A model generated the notes under the pieces. That model was not told the origin of the DNA, did no database searches, and was given only the letters and a program-made list of their open reading frames with translations. DNA of 33,098 bases, from assembly GCA_902475535.1 (NCBI GenBank), contig CABRZR010000021.1, positions 1 through 33,098 of the forward strand, given 5' to 3'. This document shows, piece by piece, positions 23,514 to 31,987 of this stretch; the stretch's first letter is position 1, and each line of letters starts with the position of its first letter. Source of the DNA: QAMH01 sp900556425. GTDB taxonomy: Bacteria > Actinomycetota > Coriobacteriia > Coriobacteriales > QAMH01. The position numbers were made by a program, and so were the translations under genes.

Positions 23514-23678
23514 CGATTATGTGTAGTCGTTTGAAGTTCGATGCAGTCTTTTTTCGATTTTGTGGGCTGAATTGGTGCTGATGTTCACACTATCGAAATT
23601 TTTATGCAGGTAGCTTCGTCTCGATTCCACATAATCGCAATTTCTTTGCATGTCCCTTTCCCCGGTCGCACACAATCG
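23514..23678. repeat. Five-unit CGATTATGTG array, copy B
   Basis: Forward units start at 23514 (CGATTATGTG) and 23555 (CGATTTTGTG). Reverse units start at 23586 (CACACTATCG), 23628 (CACATAATCG) and 23669 (CACACAATCG). Spacings of 41, 31, 42 and 41 bp are identical to copy A at 7745-7909, although most spacer bases differ. It fills the middle of the 328-bp gap between the LysR gene and the GCS2 gene; I see no gene in that gap. Confidence 0.85.
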
Positions 23679-23794
23679 CATTTTTCTGCATTCCATAAAT
23701 GAGTCTCTGGGTCCACTTGGCTCATTCTCTCGATATGGCACACAATGCGGTACCATGTGGAGCTAACTTAAAGCCACCGGCGAATGAGGCTGTC

Positions 23795-25030
23795 ATGAGC
23801 GACCAATTCGACAATCGCGAACTAATCATCGAGTACCTCGAATCGGGGTGCAAGGGCGGTGACATGGGCTATATCGGCGTCGAGATCGAGCAGTTCGTGC
23901 TCGACGAAGATGGCGATCGCGTGCCCTACATCGAAAAGCATGGCCGCTTGGGCGTGCGCGACATTCTCGAGCAGTTGAGTCCGTACTATTCCGAGGTCGT
24001 GCGCAACGAGGAAGGCGACATCCTGTCGCTGTTCCGTCTCGATTCCAACGTCACCATCGAGCCCGCCGCCCAGCTCGAGGTCTCCATATCACCCATGTTG
24101 TCGCTGGCAGACGTCGAGCACGAGTACGATAACTTCGCGTTGCGCATGAAGCAGATTCTCAGGCCATTCGATTACACGCTCGTGCCGCTGGGCTACGACC
24201 CCAAGAACCATGCGGCTGACCTGCCCATCATTCCCAAGCCGCGCTATCACTTCATGGACGAGTACTTTTCGAAGCTTCCCGGCATGCATGCCGAGCGCAT
24301 GATGCGCGCGACCACTTCGATGCAGGTTTCCATTGATTTCGCGAACGAGGCCGACGCCGTGCGCAAGCTGCGCATCGCCACTTTGCTTGGCCCGGTCTTC
24401 TCATATTTGCTCGACAACGTTCCTGTCTTCGAAGGCGAGCCAAACTCCACGCCGCTGCGTCGTATGAAGGTGTGGCGCGAGGTTGATCCCGCGCGTTGCG
24501 GTGCCATTCCCGGCCTCTTCGACGAGGGCTTTGGTTTTGGCGCGTACGCTGACTGGCTCCTGTCCACGCCGCCTATCTTCATCACGCGACCCGATGTGCA
24601 TTCCACCGGATCGATGACCGCGGCCGAAGCCTATGCGGATGCGCCTATGGACAAGGCCGATATCGAGCACCTGTTTAGCGTGGTGTGGCCTGACGTGCGT
24701 CTCAAGCGCTACGTCGAGATTCGACAGGGCGATTCGGTGCCCTTTGACGTCGCGCTCGGATACGCCGCGCTTATCAAGGGCATTTTCTATGGCGAGACCA
24801 ACCTCGACATCATCGAACACGCGCTCGGGGTGGGCGAGGACGGCATCTGGCCTTACACCGAGCAGAGCGTCGAGGATGCCATCGATGCCGTGATTACCGA
24901 CGAGCTCGATGCCGTGATTTATGGCCGTACGCTTGAGAGCTGGATTGGGCTGCTCTTCCAGATTGCACCCGACGGCCTGGGTGTCGAGGCGGACTATCTC
25001 GAGCCGCTCATGGACTTCAAGGGGATCTAA
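23795..25030 (+). CDS. GCS2-family glutamate-cysteine ligase-like protein
   Basis: The 411-aa product shows the GCS2 (plant/EgtA-type) pattern: GVEIEQFV near the N-terminus, LDSNVTIEPAAQLEVSISP, TTSMQVSIDF, and RYVEIRQGDSVP with the conserved active-site Arg/Glu set. The family joins glutamate to cysteine (gamma-glutamylcysteine) or related amines. GAGG at 23785 supports ATG 23795; the frame extends upstream to 23699 without a ribosome binding site. No glutathione synthetase or ergothioneine genes lie nearby, so the final thiol is unknown. obgE starts 1 bp after its stop. Confidence 0.85.
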   Translation: MSDQFDNRELIIEYLESGCKGGDMGYIGVEIEQFVLDEDGDRVPYIEKHGRLGVRDILEQLSPYYSEVVRNEEGDILSLFRLDSNVTIEPAAQLEVSISPMLSLADVEHEYDNFALRMKQILRPFDYTLVPLGYDPKNHAADLPIIPKPRYHFMDEYFSKLPGMHAERMMRATTSMQVSIDFANEADAVRKLRIATLLGPVFSYLLDNVPVFEGEPNSTPLRRMKVWREVDPARCGAIPGLFDEGFGFGAYADWLLSTPPIFITRPDVHSTGSMTAAEAYADAPMDKADIEHLFSVVWPDVRLKRYVEIRQGDSVPFDVALGYAALIKGIFYGETNLDIIEHALGVGEDGIWPYTEQSVEDAIDAVITDELDAVIYGRTLESWIGLLFQIAPDGLGVEADYLEPLMDFKGI

Positions 25031-25031
25031 C

Positions 25032-26441
25032 ATGGCGGGGACCTTCACCGACCAGGTTCGCATACAGGTCAAATCTGGCAACGGCGGTGCCGGATGCACC
25101 TCGTTTCGTCGCGAGGCCCATGTTCCCAAGGGTGGTCCTGACGGCGGCGATGGTGGCCGCGGTGGTGACATCATCATCGTTGCGGACGCCACGGTTTCCA
25201 CGCTCATCGACTATCGCTACAAGCACCATTTCAAGGCGCAGAAGGGTACGCATGGCCAGGGCAAGCGCATGCATGGCGCAAATGGCGAGGACCTCATCCT
25301 CAAAGTGCCCGTTGGCACGGTCGTGCGCCTGCTTGACGAGGATCTGGAGCCGTGCGAGGAAATCGCCGACCTCACCCACAACGGTGAGCGTGTGATCGTT
25401 GCCAAGGGTGGCCGTGGTGGCCGCGGCAACACGCATTTCGTCACGCCGACGAGACGTGCGCCCTCGTTCTCCGAGTTGGGCGAGCCAACCGAGCCGTTCT
25501 GGATCGAGCTCGAGATGAAGCTCATGGCAGACGCCGCGCTCGTGGGCATGCCGTCGGTGGGCAAGAGCTCGCTCATCGCCTGCATGTCGGCCGCGCGCCC
25601 CAAGATTGCCGATTATCCGTTTACCACGCTCACGCCTAATTTGGGGATGGTGCGCTATGGCGATCTGAGCTTTACGGTTGCCGATGTTCCCGGCTTGATC
25701 GAAGGCGCTGCCGAAGGCAAGGGCCTGGGTCACGAATTCCTGCGCCATGTCGAGCGCACAGCCCTCATCTTGCATGTGGTCGATCTGACGGGTGGCCTCG
25801 AGGGGCGCGATCCTGTCGAGGATTACGAGATCATCAAGCGGGAGCTGGAACTCTACGCGCCCGAGCTCGCCGACCGCCCCGTCATCGTCGTGGGCAACAA
25901 GGTCGATGTGCCCGGAACCGAGGAAAACCTCGAGCGTTTACGCGCGCACGTGAAGGCCGAGAGCGAGGAGCTCTCCGAGCGTCTGCTCGACGAGGGCATC
26001 GACATCGCCAATCCCATCCCGTTCTTCGCGGTGAGCGCCGTGACGCAAACGGGTATCGACTCGCTCATCGCGGCGACGGCAACCGAGGTCCATCGTCTGC
26101 GCGAGCAGGCGGCCGAAGATCCGATGCCCGAGTACGACCAGATCTGGGAGCACAAGCGCCTCGAGCGCGATCGTGCCATCGAGGTCGAACAGGAAGAACC
26201 ACATGCCTGGCGTGTGCATGGCAGCGGTATCGAGCGCATGGTCGTCCAGACCGAGTGGGATAACGATGAGGCCGTCGCCTTCCTGCAGCGCCGCATGGAA
26301 CGCGCCGGCGTCGAGCGCGCGCTTACTGCGGCTGGCGCCGTGGCCGGCGATGAGGTGCGCATCATGGATATCGCCTTCGAGTTCGAGCCTGCGGGCTGGG
26401 GCGACGAGGAGTTCGACAATATCATTGACCGAGAGGGCTAG
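25032..26441 (+). CDS. obgE: Obg GTPase, with OCT domain
   Basis: Obg is a ribosome-associated GTPase needed for 50S assembly and stress control. The 469-aa protein has the Gly-rich Obg fold (residues 1-160: SGNGGAGC, GGPDGGDGGRGGD, GGRGGRGNTHF), then the G domain with GMPSVGKSS (172-180), DVPGLIEGA and NKVD. A C-terminal OCT domain follows (about 400-465), as in Gram-positive and actinobacterial members. AAGGGG, inside the upstream gene end, gives the start at ATG 25032; a longer frame to 24921 overlaps the upstream gene and is rejected. It is followed 3 bp later by proB, a common obg-proB order. Confidence 0.97.
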   Translation: MAGTFTDQVRIQVKSGNGGAGCTSFRREAHVPKGGPDGGDGGRGGDIIIVADATVSTLIDYRYKHHFKAQKGTHGQGKRMHGANGEDLILKVPVGTVVRLLDEDLEPCEEIADLTHNGERVIVAKGGRGGRGNTHFVTPTRRAPSFSELGEPTEPFWIELEMKLMADAALVGMPSVGKSSLIACMSAARPKIADYPFTTLTPNLGMVRYGDLSFTVADVPGLIEGAAEGKGLGHEFLRHVERTALILHVVDLTGGLEGRDPVEDYEIIKRELELYAPELADRPVIVVGNKVDVPGTEENLERLRAHVKAESEELSERLLDEGIDIANPIPFFAVSAVTQTGIDSLIAATATEVHRLREQAAEDPMPEYDQIWEHKRLERDRAIEVEQEEPHAWRVHGSGIERMVVQTEWDNDEAVAFLQRRMERAGVERALTAAGAVAGDEVRIMDIAFEFEPAGWGDEEFDNIIDREG

Positions 26442-26444
26442 ACG

Positions 26445-27515
26445 ATGAAGCACGTGGTGATCAAGATCGGTTCGTCCACCCTCGTGAAGGATGGCAAGAT
26501 TGATGCCGTCTTCATGGGGCATCTTGCTTCCGAGTGCGCCAACCTCATGCACGACGAGGGTATCCAGCCCATCATCGTGTCCTCGGGGTCTATCGCGCTG
26601 GGTCTCGAAGTGCTCGGCATTCACGGCGATCGCCCCGATGACATGCCCACGTTGCAGGCCGCGGCCTCGATTGGACAGGTTGGCCTCATTCGCCAGTACA
26701 CCGACACCTTCGCCTGCTTCGGCGTGACGGTGGGGCAGATTCTCATGACGCGTGCGACCACCGGGCAGCGCGAATCGTACCTGCATGCGCGCGACACCAT
26801 CGAGCGTCTGCTCGAGCTGGGTGTGGTGCCCATCATCAACGAGAATGACACCGTTGCCGTCGAGGAGATTCGCTTCGGCGACAACGACACGCTCGCGGCC
26901 ATGGTCGCGACATGCGTAAACGCTGACCTTGTGGTATTGCTCAGCGATATCGACGGCCTGTATACGGCTGATCCGCGTAAAAACGAGGACGCCGAACTGC
27001 TCAATACCGTAAGCAAGATGAGCGAGGAAATCGAGAGTGGCGCTGGTGGTGTGGGAAGCCGTAGCGGTTCGGGTGGCATGATCACCAAGATCGCGGCCGC
27101 GCGCGTGCTCATGGCAGCAGGTATCCCCATGGTCATCTGCGAGGGCCATCGTCGCGGAGCCATTACCGATGCGGTGCATGGGCGTCAGGTCGGTACGACC
27201 TTCTTCGACGAGAGCTCGAACGGTCTTGCGGCGCGCAAGTCGTGGATTGCACTTGGTGGCAAGGTGAAGGGATGCGTTACTTGTGATGATGGTGCCTGCA
27301 ACGCGCTTCTGAATCACGGCGGCTCATTGTTGCCCGTAGGTATCGTCGCGATCGAGGGCACGTTCGAGGCAGGAGATCCGGTCGACGTCGTCGATCTGCA
27401 GGGACGCATCATCGGGCGTGGTCTGGCCGGGTATGCAGCGAGCAAGCTGCAGGGGTTACTGGGCAAGCATGGTGCCCGCGAGTTCATCAATCGAGACGAG
27501 CTCGTCATCTTCTAA
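26445..27515 (+). CDS. proB: Glutamate 5-kinase with PUA domain
   Basis: ProB phosphorylates glutamate in the first step of proline synthesis. The amino-acid kinase domain (about 1-255) contains KIGSSTLV (7-14), SSGSIALG, NENDTVAVEEIRFGDNDTLAA and GGMITKIAAA. The C-terminal PUA domain (about 275-345) includes the GSLLPVGIVAIEG segment. At 356 aa it is standard for the PUA-containing form. GAGAGGG before ATG 26445 lies in the end of obgE, so the two are co-transcribed. The usual partner proA is not adjacent; gap follows after a repeat instead. Feedback control by proline is a family property, not visible here. Confidence 0.96.
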   Translation: MKHVVIKIGSSTLVKDGKIDAVFMGHLASECANLMHDEGIQPIIVSSGSIALGLEVLGIHGDRPDDMPTLQAAASIGQVGLIRQYTDTFACFGVTVGQILMTRATTGQRESYLHARDTIERLLELGVVPIINENDTVAVEEIRFGDNDTLAAMVATCVNADLVVLLSDIDGLYTADPRKNEDAELLNTVSKMSEEIESGAGGVGSRSGSGGMITKIAAARVLMAAGIPMVICEGHRRGAITDAVHGRQVGTTFFDESSNGLAARKSWIALGGKVKGCVTCDDGACNALLNHGGSLLPVGIVAIEGTFEAGDPVDVVDLQGRIIGRGLAGYAASKLQGLLGKHGAREFINRDELVIF

Positions 27516-27547
27516 ATGGGACAAATGGACAGGTCATTTGCCCCACT

Positions 27548-27594
27548 TGTCATTTCGACCGAAGGCGCGAAGCGCCGTAGCGGAGAAATCTCGC
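27548..27594. repeat. TGTCAT-type dispersed repeat, single unit
   Basis: TGTCATTTCGACCGAAG followed by the hairpin GGCGC-GAA-GCGCC and GGAGAAATCTCGCC. It shares both ends with the units at 15304 and 20246. An imperfect CAAATG/CATTTG hairpin just before it may terminate proB. Confidence 0.65.
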
Positions 27595-27687
27595 CATTAT
27601 CCCGCCTGCCGAACGATTGCGGCGAGACCAGAGCAGCACCGTTATACTTATGCCGTTATGTAACCTTTCAGGGAAGGTGAATCTGGA

Positions 27688-28692
27688 ATGTCTCTCAAAA
27701 TCGGCATCAATGGCTTTGGCCGCATCGGTCGTCTGGTCTTCCGTCTTGCAGAGCTTGATCCGGACGTCGAAGTCGTCGCAATCAACAACCCGAGTGACCT
27801 CGAGTGTGCGGCGTATCTGACCAAGTACGATTCCAGCCAGGGCCGTGTCTTCGAGGAGTGCTATGCCAAGGAGGGCGCGCTCGTTGTCGAGGGCCACGAG
27901 ATTAAGGCGTTCCAGACGCGCGAGCCCAAGGAGCTCGATTGGGCTTCCGTGGGCGCCGAGGTTGTCATCGAGTCCACGGGTCGCCTCAAGACCGGCGAGG
28001 CTTGCCAAGTGCACCTCGACAACGGTGCCAAGAAAGTCGTCATCTCCGCTCCGGGTACGGACGTGGACGCCACCATCGTCATGGGTGTCAACCAGGACGT
28101 CTACGATCCGGCAACGATGAACATCGTCTCCAATGCGTCGTGCACCACCAACTGCCTTGCCCCGTTTGCCAAGGTTCTCAATGATTCCTTTGGCATCAAG
28201 CGCGGTCTGATGAACACCATTCACGCCTACACCAACGACCAGAAGATTCTCGACGTGCACCACAAGGACTTCCGTCGTTCGCGCGCTGCCGCGCTTTCCA
28301 TGATTCCCACCTCCACCGGTGCCGCCAAGGCCGTCGGCCTGGTGCTTCCCAGCCTGCAAGGCAAGCTCGACGGCTTCGCGACCCGCGTTCCCACCCCGAC
28401 GGGCTCGATGGTCGACCTCACGGCCGAGCTCGAGAAGGACGTCACGGTCGACGAGATCAACGCCGCCATGAAGGCCGCTGCCGATGGCCCCATGAAGGGC
28501 ATCCTCGAGTATTGCGTCGATCCTATCGTCAGCTGCGACATCATCGGTGATCTGCACTCCTCGATCTTCGACTCCAAGCTCACCAAGGTGCTTGGCGGCG
28601 AGGGTAACTTCGTGAAGTGCATCTCCTGGTATGACAACGAGATGGGCTACTCCGCACGCTGCATCGATCTTGCCAAGTTCCTGGTGGCATAG
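27688..28692 (+). CDS. gap: Glyceraldehyde-3-phosphate dehydrogenase, type I
   Basis: The 334-aa enzyme converts glyceraldehyde-3-phosphate to 1,3-bisphosphoglycerate in glycolysis. It has the Rossmann start IGINGFGRIGR, catalytic Cys152 in SNASCTTNC and His179 in HAYTNDQ. The C-terminal SWYDNEMGYSARC is also typical. Synonymous choices are strongly biased to C-ending codons, as in highly expressed genes. A TATACT -10-like box lies at 27643-27648, about 40 bp upstream of the ATG, but no convincing -35 is visible. A very strong terminator follows, so gap is probably a single-gene unit. Confidence 0.97.
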   Translation: MSLKIGINGFGRIGRLVFRLAELDPDVEVVAINNPSDLECAAYLTKYDSSQGRVFEECYAKEGALVVEGHEIKAFQTREPKELDWASVGAEVVIESTGRLKTGEACQVHLDNGAKKVVISAPGTDVDATIVMGVNQDVYDPATMNIVSNASCTTNCLAPFAKVLNDSFGIKRGLMNTIHAYTNDQKILDVHHKDFRRSRAAALSMIPTSTGAAKAVGLVLPSLQGKLDGFATRVPTPTGSMVDLTAELEKDVTVDEINAAMKAAADGPMKGILEYCVDPIVSCDIIGDLHSSIFDSKLTKVLGGEGNFVKCISWYDNEMGYSARCIDLAKFLVA

Positions 28693-28706
28693 GTGCCGAA
28701 TCCATG

Positions 28707-28743
28707 AAAATGAGACAGTTGCTCAGAGCAACTGTCTCATTTT
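28707..28743 (+). terminator. Strong terminator after gap
   Basis: A perfect 17-bp stem pairs 28707-28723 (AAAATGAGACAGTTGCT) with 28727-28743, around a 3-nt loop. The A and T runs at the base of the stem make it possibly bidirectional. Confidence 0.95.
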
Positions 28744-28757
28744 ATTTGCAGGCGACG

Positions 28758-29594
28758 ATGACCGGAAAGCTGATCATAGTGCCCACGCCGCTGGGCAACC
28801 TGGGCGATATGACTGCCCGTGCGCTCGAGGCGCTTGAGCAGGCCGATGTTGTCTGTGCCGAGGACACACGCGTGACCGGCAAATTGCTGACGCATTTCGG
28901 TATCGAGAATCGTCTCGAGCGCTGCGACGAGAACGTTATCGCCGCCAAGTCACCGGCCCTCGTAGCCCGCATGCTCGATGGGGAGACGGTGGCGTTTTGC
29001 TCGGATGCGGGCATGCCGGGCATCAGCGATCCGGGCTGTGTGCTCGTCGGCGCTGCACGCGAGGCGGGTGTGCCCGTAGACGTCTTGCCGGGGCCGTCGG
29101 CCGTGACGACAGCGCTCGTTGCCTCGGGATTCAAGTACAACGCCTTCTACTTCGGAGGCTTTCTGCCACGCAAGGAGGCCGAGCGCGCCGCGCTTCTCGA
29201 GTCGCTGGCAAGCCTCGATGCCGCGCTCGTCTTCTACGAGTCGCCCCATCGCGTCACCGCATCCGCTGCATCCATCGCGCAGGCATATGGCGCCCGTCCG
29301 GTTGCGCTGTGCCGCGAGCTCACCAAGCTGCACGAGGAGGTCCTGCGCCTGCCTGCCGACGAGCTTGCCGCAAACCTTGCCGCCCGCGATGCCGTCAAGG
29401 GCGAGATCGCCCTGGTCATCGCTCCGCCGGATGTCCGGGCACAACAGGAAGCCTCGCTTGATGATCCCGCTTTGCGCGAACGCATCGCCGCCGAGCTCTC
29501 CGCCGGCACATCCAAGTCGGCTCTTGCCAAGCAACTCTCCCGCGAACTCGGCCTTCCCAAAAACAAGCTCTACGACCTCATCTTGGGAATGTAG
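28758..29594 (+). CDS. rsmI: 16S rRNA (cytidine1402-2'-O)-methyltransferase
   Basis: RsmI methylates the ribose of C1402 in 16S rRNA and tunes decoding. The 278-aa protein shows the tetrapyrrole-methylase-type fold: LIIVPTPLGNLGDMT at the N-terminus, CAEDTRVTGKLL, FCSDAGMPGISDPG, LPGPSAVTTALVASG and YFGGFLPRK. ATG 28758 comes after the gap terminator; a frame extension to 28704 would start inside that terminator hairpin and is rejected. The C-terminal region (SKSALAKQLSRELGLPKNKLYDLI) is the usual helix-turn-helix-like tail. It is the last gene with host-like GC before the restriction-modification island. Confidence 0.96.
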   Translation: MTGKLIIVPTPLGNLGDMTARALEALEQADVVCAEDTRVTGKLLTHFGIENRLERCDENVIAAKSPALVARMLDGETVAFCSDAGMPGISDPGCVLVGAAREAGVPVDVLPGPSAVTTALVASGFKYNAFYFGGFLPRKEAERAALLESLASLDAALVFYESPHRVTASAASIAQAYGARPVALCRELTKLHEEVLRLPADELAANLAARDAVKGEIALVIAPPDVRAQQEASLDDPALRERIAAELSAGTSKSALAKQLSRELGLPKNKLYDLILGM

Positions 29595-29614
29595 CGATAG
29601 CGGTTATCTAGCAG

Positions 29615-30457
29615 ATGGGTGTGACAGTGATTAAGCTCAAAACTATAATCATGCAGCTCATAAACAGCGATCCCGAGGGCATTCGGATTTGTCGTGTTGA
29701 GGGTGAATCGCTTATGACCATTGTCATACCGCGATCTATGGTTCCCGAAGCCAAGCGACTTCCCGACATCCCCTCGCGTGGCATCTACTATTTGCTCGAT
29801 GAAGATCACGGTGTCATCGGCAGCGTATACGCCGGGCAGACCGTGCAGGGCATCAGACGCCTCGATGACCACAAGGCGAAAAAAGACTTCTGGAACAAGG
29901 CCGTCATGTTCCTGACAGACAACCAGAACCTTAGCCAGGATGCTCTCAACGGGCTCGAAGCAAAGGCCATCGCATATATTCTCGAACATGGTTCGTACAG
30001 CTCGGTGAACTCAGAAGTTCCCAAGCCCTACGTGAGTCCATATTCCGAAGACTACATCGAGAGATTGCACGATGACGTATTGTTCCGGATGGCCGCTTTG
30101 GGCCTCGATCTTGATCGGGTTTATGCTGGGCCTGAGATTAGCCCGGTATTCCATACGCGACGCAATGGCATCAAGGGTATTGGTAAATACGACAAGAACT
30201 CGGGTCGGTTTACGGTTCTAGCTGGTTCCCAGATTGACCTTACCCATGCGATAACGAAAAACACCGGCGTTGATGAGAAACGCAAGCAGATTTTTGGCAA
30301 TGCAGACGAGGTTGTCATGCTCGAGGGAGATTACGAGTTCCCCAGTCCGAGCGCAGCTGCCGTCTTCGTACTCGGCGGAAGCCAGAATGGCTGGATTGAA
30401 TGGGTGAACGATCAAAACCAAACGCTCGACAGTGTGTATCGTACCGAGGAGAAGTAA
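29615..30457 (+). CDS. GIY-YIG nuclease domain protein with C-terminal DUF4357
   Basis: The 280-aa protein combines a GIY-YIG domain (RGIYYL with GIY at 56-58, YAGQT with YAG at 72-74, Arg81 or Arg82, Glu115 and Asn132) with a C-terminal DUF4357 module (about 225-275: FPSPSAAAVFVLGGSQNGWIEW). No signal peptide or membrane segment is present. This architecture is often found next to type I restriction-modification genes, as here: hsdM begins 3 bp after its stop. ATG 29615 has only a weak ribosome binding site, and the internal ATG 29651 is possible. It may be an accessory or additional DNA-cutting part of the restriction locus (inference). Confidence 0.8.
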   Translation: MGVTVIKLKTIIMQLINSDPEGIRICRVEGESLMTIVIPRSMVPEAKRLPDIPSRGIYYLLDEDHGVIGSVYAGQTVQGIRRLDDHKAKKDFWNKAVMFLTDNQNLSQDALNGLEAKAIAYILEHGSYSSVNSEVPKPYVSPYSEDYIERLHDDVLFRMAALGLDLDRVYAGPEISPVFHTRRNGIKGIGKYDKNSGRFTVLAGSQIDLTHAITKNTGVDEKRKQIFGNADEVVMLEGDYEFPSPSAAAVFVLGGSQNGWIEWVNDQNQTLDSVYRTEEK

Positions 30458-30460
30458 AGC

Positions 30461-31987
30461 ATGATTACCGGCGCGACAAAAAACAAAGTGGATGCTATTT
30501 GGCAGAAAATGTGGGAAGGCGGCATAACCAATCCTATTGAGGTGATTAGCCAGCTTACCTATCTCATGTTTGTCCGATCTCTTGACGAAAAAGAGCTTGA
30601 GACTGAGAAGATGGAGGAGTCGCTCGGTGTCATGCTTGACCATATTTTCCCCGATGAGTATCGCAATGCTTATGGAGCGACAATTCCCGGTTCAGAATTA
30701 CGTTGGAGTCATTTTAAAGATAAGCCAGCACAGGAAATGTATCGAGTGGTGAGTGAGTTTGTCTTTCCATTTATCAAGCAGCTTGGCATCGAATCGGCTT
30801 TTTCTAAAGCAATGGAAAGCGCGACGTTCGGTTTTCCAGCCGGCAAGCCGTCTCTTTTGGAGAAGGCAGTCGATGGCATCGAGGGCTTACTATCTGATTT
30901 TGATGATCATATCGGCGACCTGGGCGATTTGTACGAATACATGCTTTCAAAACTTTCCACTGCCGGCACCAATGGCCAGTTTCGTACGCCCAAGCATATC
31001 CGCGACATGATGGTCGCCATGATTGACCCAAAGCCGAGTGAACTTATCTGTGATCCAGCGTGCGGTACAGCCGGCTTTCTTATTTCGTCTGCCGAGCATC
31101 TTCGCAATGTCTATGAGAATGAAATGACAGGTGAGGACTGGGATTGCTTTGCGGGCGAAAATAACTCAAGTCCTCAGTTTAGCGGGTTTGAGATGGATCA
31201 GACCATGCTACGAATTTCGACTATGAACTTGATGCTCCATGGCGTTGATGCACCCGATGTGCGTTACCTCGACAGCATTTCCAAAAACAACACCGTTCAT
31301 AATAAATATGACATCGTTCTGGCGAATCCTCCCTTTACGGGTTCGGTGGATGTGGAGGATATCGACAAAAGCCTGCGCGCTGTGGTTGATTCCAAGCAAA
31401 CGGAGCTCCTGTTTGTGGCGCTGTTTTTACGTATGCTGAAGCTTGGAGGCCGTTGTGCATGCATTGTCCCTAACGGTGTGCTGTTCCGGAGCAATGCAAA
31501 AGCTTATGGCCAGCTGCGTAAAGAGCTGGTAGAAAACCAAAAACTGGAAGCCATAATTTACATGCCTAGCGGCGTATTCAAGCCATACTCGGGTGTTAGT
31601 ACAGCAATCCTAGTTTTCACGAAGACCGATGCTGGTGGCACAGATAAAGTCTGGCTCTACAACATGGAGAGCGACGGCTACACACTCGACGACAAGCGTG
31701 ACGAGGACTCGGCGAATGATGATATTCCTGACATTCTTGCGCGCTGGACAAATCTTGAGGAAGAAGAACAGCGCGAGCGCACCGAGAAGAGTTTCTTGGT
31801 ATCCAAACAGGAGATTGTCGATAATGATTACGACTTCAGCTTTAATAAATACACCAAGACCGAATATGAGCGTGTCGAATACCCGCCAACCAAAGAGATT
31901 CTTGCTGATCTCGACGATTTGAATCGTCAGATGGCAGATGCTCTTGCAGAGCTGCGCAAGATGCTAGGCGGTGGTCAAAATGGCTAG
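30461..31987 (+). CDS. hsdM: Type I restriction-modification system methyltransferase subunit
   Basis: HsdM transfers methyl groups from SAM to N6 of adenine in a complex with HsdS. The 508-aa protein has the N-terminal helical HsdM domain (MWEGGITNPIEVISQLTYLMFVR), GQFRTPKHI (172-180), SAM motif DPACGTAGF (198-206) and catalytic NPPF (289-292), and the usual C-terminal contact helix. The GGAGAAG upstream (30448-30456) supports ATG 30461. Its last codons overlap the hsdS start by 8 bp, which indicates translational coupling. GC is clearly lower than in rsmI, pointing to horizontal acquisition. Confidence 0.96.
   Translation: MITGATKNKVDAIWQKMWEGGITNPIEVISQLTYLMFVRSLDEKELETEKMEESLGVMLDHIFPDEYRNAYGATIPGSELRWSHFKDKPAQEMYRVVSEFVFPFIKQLGIESAFSKAMESATFGFPAGKPSLLEKAVDGIEGLLSDFDDHIGDLGDLYEYMLSKLSTAGTNGQFRTPKHIRDMMVAMIDPKPSELICDPACGTAGFLISSAEHLRNVYENEMTGEDWDCFAGENNSSPQFSGFEMDQTMLRISTMNLMLHGVDAPDVRYLDSISKNNTVHNKYDIVLANPPFTGSVDVEDIDKSLRAVVDSKQTELLFVALFLRMLKLGGRCACIVPNGVLFRSNAKAYGQLRKELVENQKLEAIIYMPSGVFKPYSGVSTAILVFTKTDAGGTDKVWLYNMESDGYTLDDKRDEDSANDDIPDILARWTNLEEEEQRERTEKSFLVSKQEIVDNDYDFSFNKYTKTEYERVEYPPTKEILADLDDLNRQMADALAELRKMLGGGQNG

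Noticed and set aside
28704..28757. Longer N-terminus of RsmI starting at 28704
   Set aside because: The extension would encode the terminator hairpin of gap. Family members start at the equivalent of ATG 28758.
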